Position numbers and translations under genes: made by a program | Origin: Variovorax sp. OV329 | Lineage (GTDB): Bacteria; Pseudomonadota; Gammaproteobacteria; Burkholderiales; Burkholderiaceae_C | NCBI RefSeq assembly: GCF_900114785.1 | Contig: NZ_FOUG01000012.1 | Span: 122,319 to 186,318 of the forward strand | DNA: 64,000 nucleotides | Direction: 5' to 3' | The notes under the pieces: model-generated | What the model was told of the DNA's origin: nothing | Database searches by the model: none | What the model saw: only the letters and a program-made list of their open reading frames with translations | Shown here: piece after piece, positions 55,840-63,802 of the stretch | Layout of the letters: each line of letters begins with the position of its first letter | How positions within the stretch are numbered: the stretch's first letter is position 1

Positions 55840-57099
55840 TCAGTCGCCGCTCGCGCCGCTGTCGTCGTCGTGCTGCCAATGTTTGAGTCTCCGGTACAGC
55901 GTGCCGCGCGACACGCGCAGCTGCCGCGCCGCCTGCGAGATGTTGCCGCCGTGCGCGGCCAGCGTGTCCTCGATGAGCTTGCGGCCGTGGCCGCGCAGGC
56001 TGCCATCGCGGTCGTCGACGGCGGCCGGTGCATCGCTTGCGCCCGCGCCAGGTACGGGCTCGGCAGCCGGGCGGATGTGTGGCTCGTCGGCGGCCGTCAC
56101 GAACCCGACCGCATGGCGGAAGTCCAGGCCGTCCCCGGCCTGCAGCCGTGCCTGCAGCCACACGCCCAGGCCGTTGGCCAGGCGCAGCGGCTGCGCCGCA
56201 TCGCTGCGGCTCAGGCGCAGGAGCGTGGCCAGGTCCACGCCGAACATCGGCTCCACGCCGCGCGGCGCATCGTCGAGCAAGGGGCCCACCAGCCGTTCGG
56301 CCGCACCGTTGAGCCAGGCCACGCACCCGTCCGGCCCGATGCCGGCCAGCGCCTCCAGCGGCGTGCCCAGCAGCGCAGGGCTGGCCTGGAAGCGCAGCAG
56401 CAGCCAGCCTTGAGACTGCGCCACCAGCAGGCGGTTCTCGATGGTGGTGGCGAACAGCGCCACCAGCTGTGCGGCGCCGAAGCTGAAGGGGCGCGATTCC
56501 ACGCTCACGTCCAGCACCGCGGCCAGCCGGCCCTGCACGTCGCGGATCGGCGCGGCGGCGCAATGCATCTCGTGCAGCACGCTGAAGTAGTGCTCCGCGC
56601 CGTTCACCGTCACCGCCTGCCCGGTGCAGGCCACGATGCCCGGCGCGGTGGTGCCCACCATGCGCTCGGCGATGTTCACGCCCACGCGCGCGGTGCGGTT
56701 GAGCACCGGCTGCGCCGCGGCGAGGGGATGGTGGGTGGCGTGCACGATCACGCCCTGCGCGTCGGTGAGCAGCACGCGCGCGTCGGTGCCGGCCAGCGAG
56801 CTTTCCATGGTCTGCAGCTCGGCGCGGGCGGCGTCGAGCAGCTCGCGGTTGCGCCCCAGCGTGGCATGCAGGCGGCTGGGCGTGACCGGATCGAAGGCCA
56901 CCGGCCGCTGGCTGTCGCTGTGGGCGCGGGTGCAGCGCATCCACGACTGCAGCACAGCCTCGCCCACCAGGCCCGAAGGGCGCACGCCTTCCTCGAAGAA
57001 CTGCTGGCGCGCCAGCGCCACGCGCTCGGCACGCGTGCGCGGGAACAGCTCGCGCGGGCTGCTGCTGTCGTCGGCGCCGGGATTCGCTGGCAGGGGCAT
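55840..57099 (-). CDS. AcoR-like regulator lacking the AAA+ sigma-54 domain
   Basis: 419 residues. The N-terminal segment (VLQSWMRCTRAHSDSQRPVA) and GAF domain (about 85-215, with VGTTAPGIVACTGQAVTVNG and HYFSVLHEMHCAAAPIRDVQ) match acetoin regulator AcoR. A PAS-like stretch (LAGIGPDGCVAWLNGAAERL) follows. The C-terminal Fis-type HTH is IEDTLAAHGGNISQAARQLR, VSRGTLYRRLKHW. The roughly 240-residue AAA+ domain with its GAFTGA loop and Walker motifs is absent, so classical sigma-54 activation is not expected. It is divergent from the PQQ dehydrogenase, across a perfect palindrome. Confidence 0.82.
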   Translation of the reverse strand: MPLPANPGADDSSSPRELFPRTRAERVALARQQFFEEGVRPSGLVGEAVLQSWMRCTRAHSDSQRPVAFDPVTPSRLHATLGRNRELLDAARAELQTMESSLAGTDARVLLTDAQGVIVHATHHPLAAAQPVLNRTARVGVNIAERMVGTTAPGIVACTGQAVTVNGAEHYFSVLHEMHCAAAPIRDVQGRLAAVLDVSVESRPFSFGAAQLVALFATTIENRLLVAQSQGWLLLRFQASPALLGTPLEALAGIGPDGCVAWLNGAAERLVGPLLDDAPRGVEPMFGVDLATLLRLSRSDAAQPLRLANGLGVWLQARLQAGDGLDFRHAVGFVTAADEPHIRPAAEPVPGAGASDAPAAVDDRDGSLRGHGRKLIEDTLAAHGGNISQAARQLRVSRGTLYRRLKHWQHDDDSGASGD

Positions 57100-57129
57100 G
57101 CGGCGTTTCCTCCTCGGGTGGGGCGACCG

Positions 57130-57154
57130 AATCTGTTCCGCAATGGAACAGATT
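57130..57154. promoter_or_regulatory. 10-bp perfect inverted repeat, probable AcoR-like operator
   Basis: AATCTGTTCC, 5-nt spacer GCAAT, GGAACAGATT. It lies in the 134-bp divergent region, 80 bp upstream of the PQQ dehydrogenase ATG (57234) and 31 bp upstream of the AcoR-like ATG (57099). Arm length and spacing fit a Fis-type HTH dimer. Confidence 0.7.
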
Positions 57155-57233
57155 GGCGCTAGGGAAATCCCGAAGGTGAAGAAAGAAGGTGCGCCGACGA
57201 TTCTTCGGCCACAACGAAACAGGAGACATCACG

Positions 57234-59339
57234 ATGAACAAGCTCCACCGCGCGTGTGCGCTGGGCGCGCTGCTGTGCCTGGCCGCGGCCGGCGTGGCTG
57301 CCCAGGGCAAGGGCACGCCGGACCACATCAAGTCGGCCACCGCCAAGGTCGACGGCGCCTTCATCCGCGCCAATGCGGCCAGGACGGGGGACTGGCCCAG
57401 CCATGGGCTGGACTACGCGGAGACGCGCTTCTCGAAGCTCGAGCAGGTCAACGCCGGCAACGTGAAGGACCTGGGCCTGGCCTGGTCGTACAACCTGGAA
57501 TCGACGCGCGGCGTGGAGGCCACCCCGCTGGTGGTGGACGGCATCATGTACGTCAGCGCGTCCTGGAGCGTGGTGCACGCCATCGACGTGCGCACCGGCC
57601 AGAAGATCTGGACTTTCGATCCCAAGGTGGACAAGGCCCAGGGCTTCAAGGGCTGCTGCGACGTGGTCAACCGTGGCGTGGCGCTCTACCAGGGCAAGGT
57701 GTACGTGGGCGCCTACGACGGGCGCCTCATCGCGCTGGATGCGGCCACCGGCCAGGTGGTCTGGGAGAAGAACACCGTCGGCGATTCCAAGTTCTCCTAC
57801 ACCATCACCGGCGCGCCGCGCGTCTTCAAGGGCAAGGTCATCATCGGCAACGGCGGCGCCGAGTACGGCGCACGCGGCTACATCACGGCCTACGACGCCG
57901 CCACCGGCGACCAGAAGTGGCGCTGGTACACCGTGCCCGGCGACCCCTCCAAGCCCTTTGAAGACGAGTCCATGGCCCGCGCCGCCAAGACCTGGGACCC
58001 GGCCAACAAGTACTGGGAGTCGGGCGGCGGCGGCACCGCGTGGGACTCGCTCACCTTCGACCCCGAGCTCAACCTGATGTACGTGGGCACCGGCAACGGC
58101 TCGCCCTGGGCGCGCAGCAAGCGCAGCCCCAAGGGCGGGGACAACCTGTACCTGTCCTCCATCGTCGCCATCAACCCCGACACCGGCAAGTATGTCTGGC
58201 ACTACCAGGAGACGCCCGGCGACAACTGGGACTACACCGCCACCCAGCCGATGATCCTGGCCGACATCAAGGTGGACGGCAAGCCGCGCAAGGTGATCCT
58301 GCATGCGCCCAAGAACGGCTTCTTCTTCGTCATCGACCGCACCAACGGCAAGTTCATCTCGGCGAAGAACTTCGTGGACGTGAACTGGGCCACCGGCTAC
58401 GACAAGAACGGCCGGCCCATCGAGGTGGCGGCGGCCCGCGAGAACACCAAGCCGGGTGATTCCGTGCCCGGCCCCTTCGGCGCGCACAACTGGCACCCCA
58501 TGTCCTACAGCCCGCAGACCGGGCTGGCCTACCTGCCGGCGCAGAACATCCCGCTCTCGCTCATGGACGACAAGGACTGGAAGTTCAACGAGAGCGCGCC
58601 GGCCCGGCCGCACTCGGGCCTGGGCTGGAACACGGCCATGTTCATCAACGCCGAGCCGCCCAAGAGCAAGCCCTTCGGCCGCCTGATCGCCTGGGACCCG
58701 GTGCAGCAGAAGGCGGCCTGGACGGTGGAGCACGTCTCGCCCTGGAACGGCGGCACGCTCACCACCGCGGGCAACCTGGTCTTCCAGGGCACGGCCGACG
58801 GACGCCTGGTGGCCTACAACGCGAAGACCGGCGAGAAGCTGTGGGAGACGCCCACCGGCACCGGCGTGGTGGCGGCGCCGGCCACCTACATGGTCGACGG
58901 CAAGCAGTACGTGTCGGTGGCGGTGGGCTGGGGCGGCGTGTACGGCATCGCGCAGCGCGCCACCGAGCGGCAGGGCCCGGGCACGGTCTACACCTTCGTG
59001 CTGGGTGGCAACGCCAAGGCGCCGGACTTCGTGCAGTACCGCATGGACAAGCTGCTGCAGGGCGTGAAGTACGACCCGGCCAAGGTGCCGGACGGCACGC
59101 TGCTGTACGTGAGCAACTGCGTCTTCTGCCACGGCGTGCCGGGCGTGGACCGCGGCGGCAACATCCCGAACCTGGCCTACATGAACCCCGCCATGATCGA
59201 GAACCTCGACAAGGTGGTCTTCAAGGGCCCCGCTATGGAGCGCGGCATGCCGGACTTCAGCGGCAAGCTGACCGCGGACGACGTCGAAAAAATCAAGGCC
59301 TTCATCCAAGGCACCGCGGACGCAATCAGACCCAAATAA
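57234..59339 (+). CDS. PQQ-dependent quinohaemoprotein alcohol dehydrogenase (type II)
   Basis: 701 residues from the ATG at 57234 with AGGAG upstream. The periplasmic signal is cleaved near VAAQ. An eight-bladed beta-propeller (about 40-590) carries tryptophan-docking repeats. It has the vicinal disulfide C141-C142 (GCCDVVNRG), the metal-site region TAWDSLTFDPELN and TGNGSPWAR, and the catalytic base D333 (GDNWDYTATQPM). The residue two after it is Thr335, not Asp, so calcium rather than a lanthanide is expected. The C-terminal cytochrome c domain has C629-C632-H633 (CVFCH). It oxidises primary alcohols, passing electrons via haem. Repeat copy 2 starts at its stop. Confidence 0.93.
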   Translation: MNKLHRACALGALLCLAAAGVAAQGKGTPDHIKSATAKVDGAFIRANAARTGDWPSHGLDYAETRFSKLEQVNAGNVKDLGLAWSYNLESTRGVEATPLVVDGIMYVSASWSVVHAIDVRTGQKIWTFDPKVDKAQGFKGCCDVVNRGVALYQGKVYVGAYDGRLIALDAATGQVVWEKNTVGDSKFSYTITGAPRVFKGKVIIGNGGAEYGARGYITAYDAATGDQKWRWYTVPGDPSKPFEDESMARAAKTWDPANKYWESGGGGTAWDSLTFDPELNLMYVGTGNGSPWARSKRSPKGGDNLYLSSIVAINPDTGKYVWHYQETPGDNWDYTATQPMILADIKVDGKPRKVILHAPKNGFFFVIDRTNGKFISAKNFVDVNWATGYDKNGRPIEVAAARENTKPGDSVPGPFGAHNWHPMSYSPQTGLAYLPAQNIPLSLMDDKDWKFNESAPARPHSGLGWNTAMFINAEPPKSKPFGRLIAWDPVQQKAAWTVEHVSPWNGGTLTTAGNLVFQGTADGRLVAYNAKTGEKLWETPTGTGVVAAPATYMVDGKQYVSVAVGWGGVYGIAQRATERQGPGTVYTFVLGGNAKAPDFVQYRMDKLLQGVKYDPAKVPDGTLLYVSNCVFCHGVPGVDRGGNIPNLAYMNPAMIENLDKVVFKGPAMERGMPDFSGKLTADDVEKIKAFIQGTADAIRPK

Positions 59340-59440
59340 AGGCCTCCCGGCTTCTCACTCCGCTTCGCTGCGTGTAGTTCGCCACCTCCCGAGGAGGGGA
59401 CCCCACCTGCGGCCCGGCAAAGCCGGTTCCGCGGTGCGGG
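59340..59440 (+). repeat. Structured intergenic repeat, copy 2
   Basis: It begins at the PQQ-dehydrogenase stop in the same orientation as copy 1. Stems CCTCC-CGA-GGAGG (59385-59397) and GCGG..CCGGC-AAA-GCCGG..CCGC (59409-59432) correspond to those of copy 1, with paired substitutions (C-G to T-A, and A-T to C-G). The first hairpin is degraded here. Confidence 0.8.
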
Positions 59441-59499
59441 GGCTGGCTTCCCTGGTCGTTTCCGGGGGGGTGGCAGAGGGATTGTCCCTATACGGCGGA

Positions 59500-59563
59500 G
59501 CAGGTGTTGGGAACATAGTTCGACGCCCGAACTAATCCGGGCGTCAGAACCAACAACACCTGC
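59500..59563 (+). promoter_or_regulatory. Nested and alternative inverted repeats in the xylF leader
   Basis: The outer 10-bp pair GCAGGTGTTG (59500-59509) and CAACACCTGC (59554-59563) abuts the AGGAG ribosome-binding site (59564-59568). Inside are GACGCCCG/CGGGCGTC (59522-59529, 59538-59545) and the overlapping, mutually exclusive TAGTTCG/CGAACTA (59516-59522, 59528-59534). The last resembles ROK-type XylR operators (TTAGTT..AACTAA) as I recall them. Confidence 0.6.
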
Positions 59564-59577
59564 AGGAGACCCGCAAC

Positions 59578-60594
59578 ATGAAGCACACCCTGACCGCGCT
59601 GGCCCTCGGCCTGGCCGCCTTCGGCGCATCGGCGCAGACCATCGTCGGCGTGAGCTGGTCCAACTTCCAGGAAGAGCGCTGGAAGACCGACGAGGCGGCC
59701 ATCAAGGCGCAGCTGGAGAAGCAGGGAGCCAAGTACATCAGCGCCGATGCCGGCGGCTCGCCCGAGAAGCAGCTGGCCGACATCGACGGTCTCATCTCCA
59801 AGGGCGCCAAGGCGCTGATCGTGCTGGCGATGGACAAGGACGCGATCCTGCCGGCGGTGACCAAGGCCACGCGCCAGAAGATCCCGGTGGTGGCCTACGA
59901 CCGGCTGATCGAGGCGCCCGGCGTCTTCTACATCACCTTCGACAACGTCGAGGTGGGCCGCATGCAGGCGCGCGAGGTCTTCAAGGCGGCGCCCAAGGGC
60001 AACTACGTCTTCATCAAGGGCTCGCCCACCGACCCCAATGCCAACTTCCTGCGCGCCGGTGCCCAGGAGGTGGTAGACGCCGCCGTGAAGAAGGGCGACA
60101 TCAAGATCGTGGGCGACGAGTACACCGACGGCTGGAAGCCCGAGGTGGCGCAGAAGAACATGGAGCAGATCCTCACCAAGAACGCCAACAAGGTGGACGC
60201 GGTGGTGGCGGCCAACGACGGCACCGCCGGCGGCGTGGTGGCGGCACTCAGCGCCAAGGGCATCCGCGGCATCCCGGTGTCGGGCCAGGACGCCGACTTC
60301 GCCGCGCTCAACCGCGTGGCCCTGGGCACGCAGACGGTGTCGGTGTGGAAGGACTCGCGCGAACTGGGCAAGGAAGCGGCCGAGGCCGCCGTGTCGCTGG
60401 CTGGCGGCAAGCCGGTGGCCAAGTCGGCCAAGTGGAGCGGTGGCGAGAAGAAGATCGCGCTGGACTCACGCCTGCTGACGCCGGTGCCGATCACCAAGGA
60501 CAACCTGGACGTGGTGGTGAAGGCCGGCTGGATCAAGAAGGACGAGCTGTGCAAGGGCGTCGCAGCCGACAAGGCGCCCGCCGCCTGCAAGTAA
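59578..60594 (+). CDS. xylF: Xylose-type sugar ABC transporter periplasmic receptor
   Basis: 338 residues. Signal MKHTLTALALGLAAFGASAQ. Type I periplasmic binding fold: GVSWSNFQEERWKTDEAAIK, IPVVAYDRLIEAPGVFYITF, YVFIKGSPTDPNANFLRAGA, and VAANDGTAGGVVAALSAKGI. This is the XylF pattern and the likely ligand is D-xylose, though related pentoses are possible. First gene of an operon with permease, ATPase and a ROK regulator. Its leader is heavily structured. Confidence 0.9.
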   Translation: MKHTLTALALGLAAFGASAQTIVGVSWSNFQEERWKTDEAAIKAQLEKQGAKYISADAGGSPEKQLADIDGLISKGAKALIVLAMDKDAILPAVTKATRQKIPVVAYDRLIEAPGVFYITFDNVEVGRMQAREVFKAAPKGNYVFIKGSPTDPNANFLRAGAQEVVDAAVKKGDIKIVGDEYTDGWKPEVAQKNMEQILTKNANKVDAVVAANDGTAGGVVAALSAKGIRGIPVSGQDADFAALNRVALGTQTVSVWKDSRELGKEAAEAAVSLAGGKPVAKSAKWSGGEKKIALDSRLLTPVPITKDNLDVVVKAGWIKKDELCKGVAADKAPAACK

Positions 60595-60625
60595 CTGCGC
60601 CGCGCTCCGGCGCGCGCCTATCGCC

Positions 60626-61813
60626 ATGAATCAGAACTTGCCGGTCTGGCGGCGGGTCGGCATCGACCTGCGCCTCCTGCTGATGTGCGTGCTGCTCGCG
60701 GCGCTGGGCATCGGCTTCCACATCCTCTCGGGCGGCGTGTTCCTCTCGCCCGAAAACCTCTACAACGTGGCGCAGCAGACGGCGGTGGTGGGCATCGTCG
60801 CCACCGTCATGGTGCTGATCATCGTGGCCCGCCACATCGACCTGTCGGTGGGCTCGGTGATGGGCTTCGTGGGCGTGCTCATCGCCTACCTGCAGTACAC
60901 CTCGGGCTGGTCGTGGCCGACGGCCTGCCTGGCGGGGCTGGCGGTGGCGCTGCTGGTGTCCATCTACCAGGGCTGGCTGACGGCAGTGCTGGGCGTGCCT
61001 TCCTTCGTGGTCACGCTGGGCGGGCTGATGTCCTTTCGCGGCGCCGCCTTCCTGGTGGCCGACGGCAAGACGCAGCCGGTGAACGACGAGTTCTTCCAGC
61101 GCCTGGGCGGCGGCTACGACGGAGGCATCGGCACCACCTGGACCTGGGTGCTGGCGGTCTTCGTCGCAGCGGTGCTGGCGGTGCGCATGGTGCAGCGCCG
61201 GCGCGCGCGCCAGCGCCACGGCATGCCGGTGGAGGCGCTGTGGCTGGAGCTGGCGCTGCTGGCCGCGCCGATCGTGGTGGTGTTCGCCTTCGCGTGGGTG
61301 ATGAACAGCTACCGCATCCCGTCCAAGGACGAGGCCCAGGGCCTGCCGATCCCGGTGCTGATCTGGGGCGTGGTGGCGGTGGTGCTGTCCTTCATCGTGC
61401 ACCGCACGCGCTTCGGCCGCTACGTCTTCGCCATGGGCGGCAACCCCGACGCGGCGGCGCTGGTAGGCATTCCGGTCAAGCGCGTGACGCTGATGCTGTT
61501 CGCGCTGCTGGCGGTGCTGGTGACGGTGGCGGCCATCGTGTCCATCGCGCGCCTGAACGCCGGCACCAACTCGCTGGGCACCGGCATGGAGCTGTACGTG
61601 ATCGCGGCCGCAGTCATCGGCGGCACGGCGCTGGCGGGCGGCAGCGGCTCCATCTTCGGCTCGGTGCTGGGCGCGCTCATCATGCAGTCGCTGGACAGCG
61701 GCATGCTGCTGCTGGACGTGCCCATCGGCCGGCGCATGGTCATCATCGGCCAGGTGCTGATCGCCGCGGTGGTGTTCGACGTCTTGTACCGGCGCAAGTT
61801 CGGGGAGAACTGA
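60626..61813 (+). CDS. xylH: Xylose-type sugar ABC transporter permease
   Basis: 395 residues, ten or more membrane helices, CUT2/RbsC-like. Landmarks are TVMVLIIVARHIDLSVGSVM, GVPSFVVTLGGLMSFRGAAF, FGRYVFAMGGNPDAAALVGI and AAAVIGGTALAGGSGSIFGS. The long middle insertion (about 185-240) is typical for XylH. The ATPase GTG follows 1 bp after its stop. Confidence 0.92.
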   Translation: MNQNLPVWRRVGIDLRLLLMCVLLAALGIGFHILSGGVFLSPENLYNVAQQTAVVGIVATVMVLIIVARHIDLSVGSVMGFVGVLIAYLQYTSGWSWPTACLAGLAVALLVSIYQGWLTAVLGVPSFVVTLGGLMSFRGAAFLVADGKTQPVNDEFFQRLGGGYDGGIGTTWTWVLAVFVAAVLAVRMVQRRRARQRHGMPVEALWLELALLAAPIVVVFAFAWVMNSYRIPSKDEAQGLPIPVLIWGVVAVVLSFIVHRTRFGRYVFAMGGNPDAAALVGIPVKRVTLMLFALLAVLVTVAAIVSIARLNAGTNSLGTGMELYVIAAAVIGGTALAGGSGSIFGSVLGALIMQSLDSGMLLLDVPIGRRMVIIGQVLIAAVVFDVLYRRKFGEN

Positions 61814-61814
61814 G

Positions 61815-62582
61815 GTGACGACTCCCCTCGTGCAGCTGCGCGACATCCACAAGAGCTTCGGCGGCATCAAGGCGGTCGATGGTGTTTCGGTCAACCTGCA
61901 TCCCGGCGAAGTGGTGGCCTTGCTGGGCCACAACGGCGCGGGCAAGTCCACGCTGATGAAGATGCTGGCCGGCGCCTATCCCATCGACACCGGCGACGTC
62001 GTGATCGCCGGGCAGCCGGTGAACATCCGCACGCCTTCCGAGGCGCAGGCGCAGGGCATCGAGACCATCTACCAGACGCTGGCGCTGGCCGACAACCTGG
62101 ACTCGGTGGCCAACCTCTTCCTGGGCCGCGAGAAGATGACGCCCTGGCGCACGCTGGACGACCACTTCATGGAAGTGCAGGCGCGCAAGGTCTTCCAGCG
62201 GCTGAACAAGAACTTCACCAACATCCGCGTGCCGGTGCGGCGCCTGTCGGGCGGGCAGCGGCAGGTGGTGGCGATCTCGCGGGCGCTGTACTTCAACGCC
62301 CGCATCCTGATCATGGACGAGCCCTGCGCCGCGCTGGGCCCGGAAGAAACGGCGATGGTCGGCGACCTGGTGCGACAGCTCAAGGCCGACGGCGTGGGCA
62401 TCTTCCTCATCACCCACGACATGCCCGACGTGTTCGGCCTGTCGGATCGCCTGGCGGTGATGAAGAACGGCAGGCTCGTGGGCACCTACCGCACCGAGGA
62501 CGTGACCGAGGACGAGGTGCTCGGGATGATCATTGCGGGCAAGCGCCCCGAGGGCAAGGCGCAGACCGTGCGCGCCGAATGA
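61815..62582 (+). CDS. Sugar ABC transporter ATPase with a single ABC domain
   Basis: 255 residues, GTG start. Walker A LLGHNGAGKSTLMKMLAGAY, signature RRLSGGQRQVVAISRALYFN, Walker B ARILIMDEPCAALGPEETAM, switch His in FLITHDMPDVFGL. Most CUT2 importers (XylG, RbsA, MglA) use a tandem ABC protein of about 500 residues. This one has only one domain, like the FrcA type, so it presumably works as a homodimer. There is no frameshift or remnant of a second domain: the ROK gene starts 13 bp on. Confidence 0.92.
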   Translation: MTTPLVQLRDIHKSFGGIKAVDGVSVNLHPGEVVALLGHNGAGKSTLMKMLAGAYPIDTGDVVIAGQPVNIRTPSEAQAQGIETIYQTLALADNLDSVANLFLGREKMTPWRTLDDHFMEVQARKVFQRLNKNFTNIRVPVRRLSGGQRQVVAISRALYFNARILIMDEPCAALGPEETAMVGDLVRQLKADGVGIFLITHDMPDVFGLSDRLAVMKNGRLVGTYRTEDVTEDEVLGMIIAGKRPEGKAQTVRAE

Positions 62583-62595
62583 CGGGCGAGGGCGC

Positions 62596-63777
62596 ATGAA
62601 GACCACCGGCGACCAGCAGCTGGTCAAGCGCATCAACCGCAGCGTGCTGCTGCGCCTCCTGCGCGCGCAGCCGGGGCTGTCTCGGGCCCGGCTGGCGCAG
62701 GAAAGCGGCCTCACCAAGTCAACCGTGAGCCTGCTGGTGCGCGAGCTGCTGGACGACGGCTGGCTGTGCGAGTCGGGCGCGACCATGGCGGGCGACGGTC
62801 TGGGCCGGCCCTCGACGCCGCTGGCCATCAACGTCGGCGTGCGCGCGCTCATCGGCATCGAGATTGGCGTGGAGGTGCTGCGCGTGGTGGGCGTGTCGCT
62901 GCAGGGCGAGCTGCTGTGCTCGGCCACCGAGGCATTGGACGATGGGGCCCCCGCTGCAGCCTGCCGCCAGGCCGCGGCCATGGTGGCGCGCGCCCATGCG
63001 CAACTGGCGCAGCGCGGGCTGGCGCTCTCGGGCATCGGCATCGGCGTGCCCGGCGCGGTGGACGACCTCAGCGGCCTGGTGCGCTTCGCTCCCAACCTGG
63101 GCTGGCGCAACGTGGACCTGATGCCGCTCCTGATGTCCGCCCTCGCGACGGCCGGCGTGCCGACGGTGCCGGTGCAACTGCAGAACGAGGCCGACGCGGC
63201 CGCGCTGGGCGAATACGAGTTCGCGCCCGAAGGCGAGGGCGAAGACCCGCTGGTCTTCGTCAACTGCGACTTCGGCGTGGGCGCGGGCATCGTGCTCAAC
63301 GACCGCCTCTTCGTGGGCGCGCAGGGCATGGCCGGCGAGATCGGCCACACCATCCTGCAGGTGGACGGGCCGCGCTGCTCCTGCGGGCGGCTTGGCTGTG
63401 CCGAGGCCTTCTTCGGCGCCCGCGCACTGAACCGGCCCGACGCCGATCCGGCGCGCGCGGGTGCCTTCCTGGGCGTGCTGCTGCAGAACCTGTGGGTCAC
63501 CTTCAATCCGAAGGTGATCGTGGTGGGGGGCGAATGCTGCGCCGCGCATCCCGAACTGCTGGAGGCGGCCATGCAGACGGTGGAGCGATTCGCCGACGCC
63601 GCCGCCATGCCTGCGCCGCAACTGCGCGCCGCGCGTTACGGCGCGCTGGCGCCGGCGGTGGGCGCGGCCGCCTTCGCGCTGCACGAGTACCTGCGCCCCA
63701 TGCATCCGGATGCGGGAGCTCGGCGCGAGCACCAGGTACAAAAAAGCCGCCGGGCCCACGAGGGCGCGGCGGCCTGA
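62596..63777 (+). CDS. ROK-family repressor (XylR/NagC-like)
   Basis: 393 residues from the ATG at 62596. N-terminal winged HTH (LRLLRAQPGLSRARLAQESG, LTKSTVSLLVRELLDDGWLC). The ROK sugar-binding domain has GIGIGVPGAVDDLSGLVRFA and MAGEIGHTILQVDG. The zinc motif CSCGRLGCAEAFF supplies three Cys and the preceding His. It probably senses the transported pentose and represses the operon via the TAGTTCG/CGAACTA element. The last 24 residues are polar, and their codons overlap a terminator for the opposite strand. Confidence 0.9.
   Translation: MKTTGDQQLVKRINRSVLLRLLRAQPGLSRARLAQESGLTKSTVSLLVRELLDDGWLCESGATMAGDGLGRPSTPLAINVGVRALIGIEIGVEVLRVVGVSLQGELLCSATEALDDGAPAAACRQAAAMVARAHAQLAQRGLALSGIGIGVPGAVDDLSGLVRFAPNLGWRNVDLMPLLMSALATAGVPTVPVQLQNEADAAALGEYEFAPEGEGEDPLVFVNCDFGVGAGIVLNDRLFVGAQGMAGEIGHTILQVDGPRCSCGRLGCAEAFFGARALNRPDADPARAGAFLGVLLQNLWVTFNPKVIVVGGECCAAHPELLEAAMQTVERFADAAAMPAPQLRAARYGALAPAVGAAAFALHEYLRPMHPDAGARREHQVQKSRRAHEGAAA
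63740..63773 (-). terminator. Rho-independent terminator for the downstream Bug gene, inside the ROK coding end
   Basis: On the minus strand GCCGCC, an inner stem with one mismatch and a 4-nt loop, then GGCGGC, followed by six T residues. It ends the Bug transcript entering from beyond 64000. The same bases encode the last residues (KSRRAHEGAA) of the ROK protein on the plus strand. Confidence 0.8.
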
Positions 63778-63802
63778 TCAGCCCGGCGGGGCTGGAGATC
63801 GA

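Noticed and set aside
57145..57175. Possible sigma-54 promoter (TTGGCGC...) before the PQQ dehydrogenase
   Set aside because: A GG element is present but no GC/TTGC element at the required spacing, and the adjacent regulator lacks the AAA+ domain.
57234..59339. Lanthanide-type (XoxF) dehydrogenase
   Set aside because: The residue two after the catalytic Asp is Thr and a haem c domain is present, both pointing to a type II calcium enzyme.
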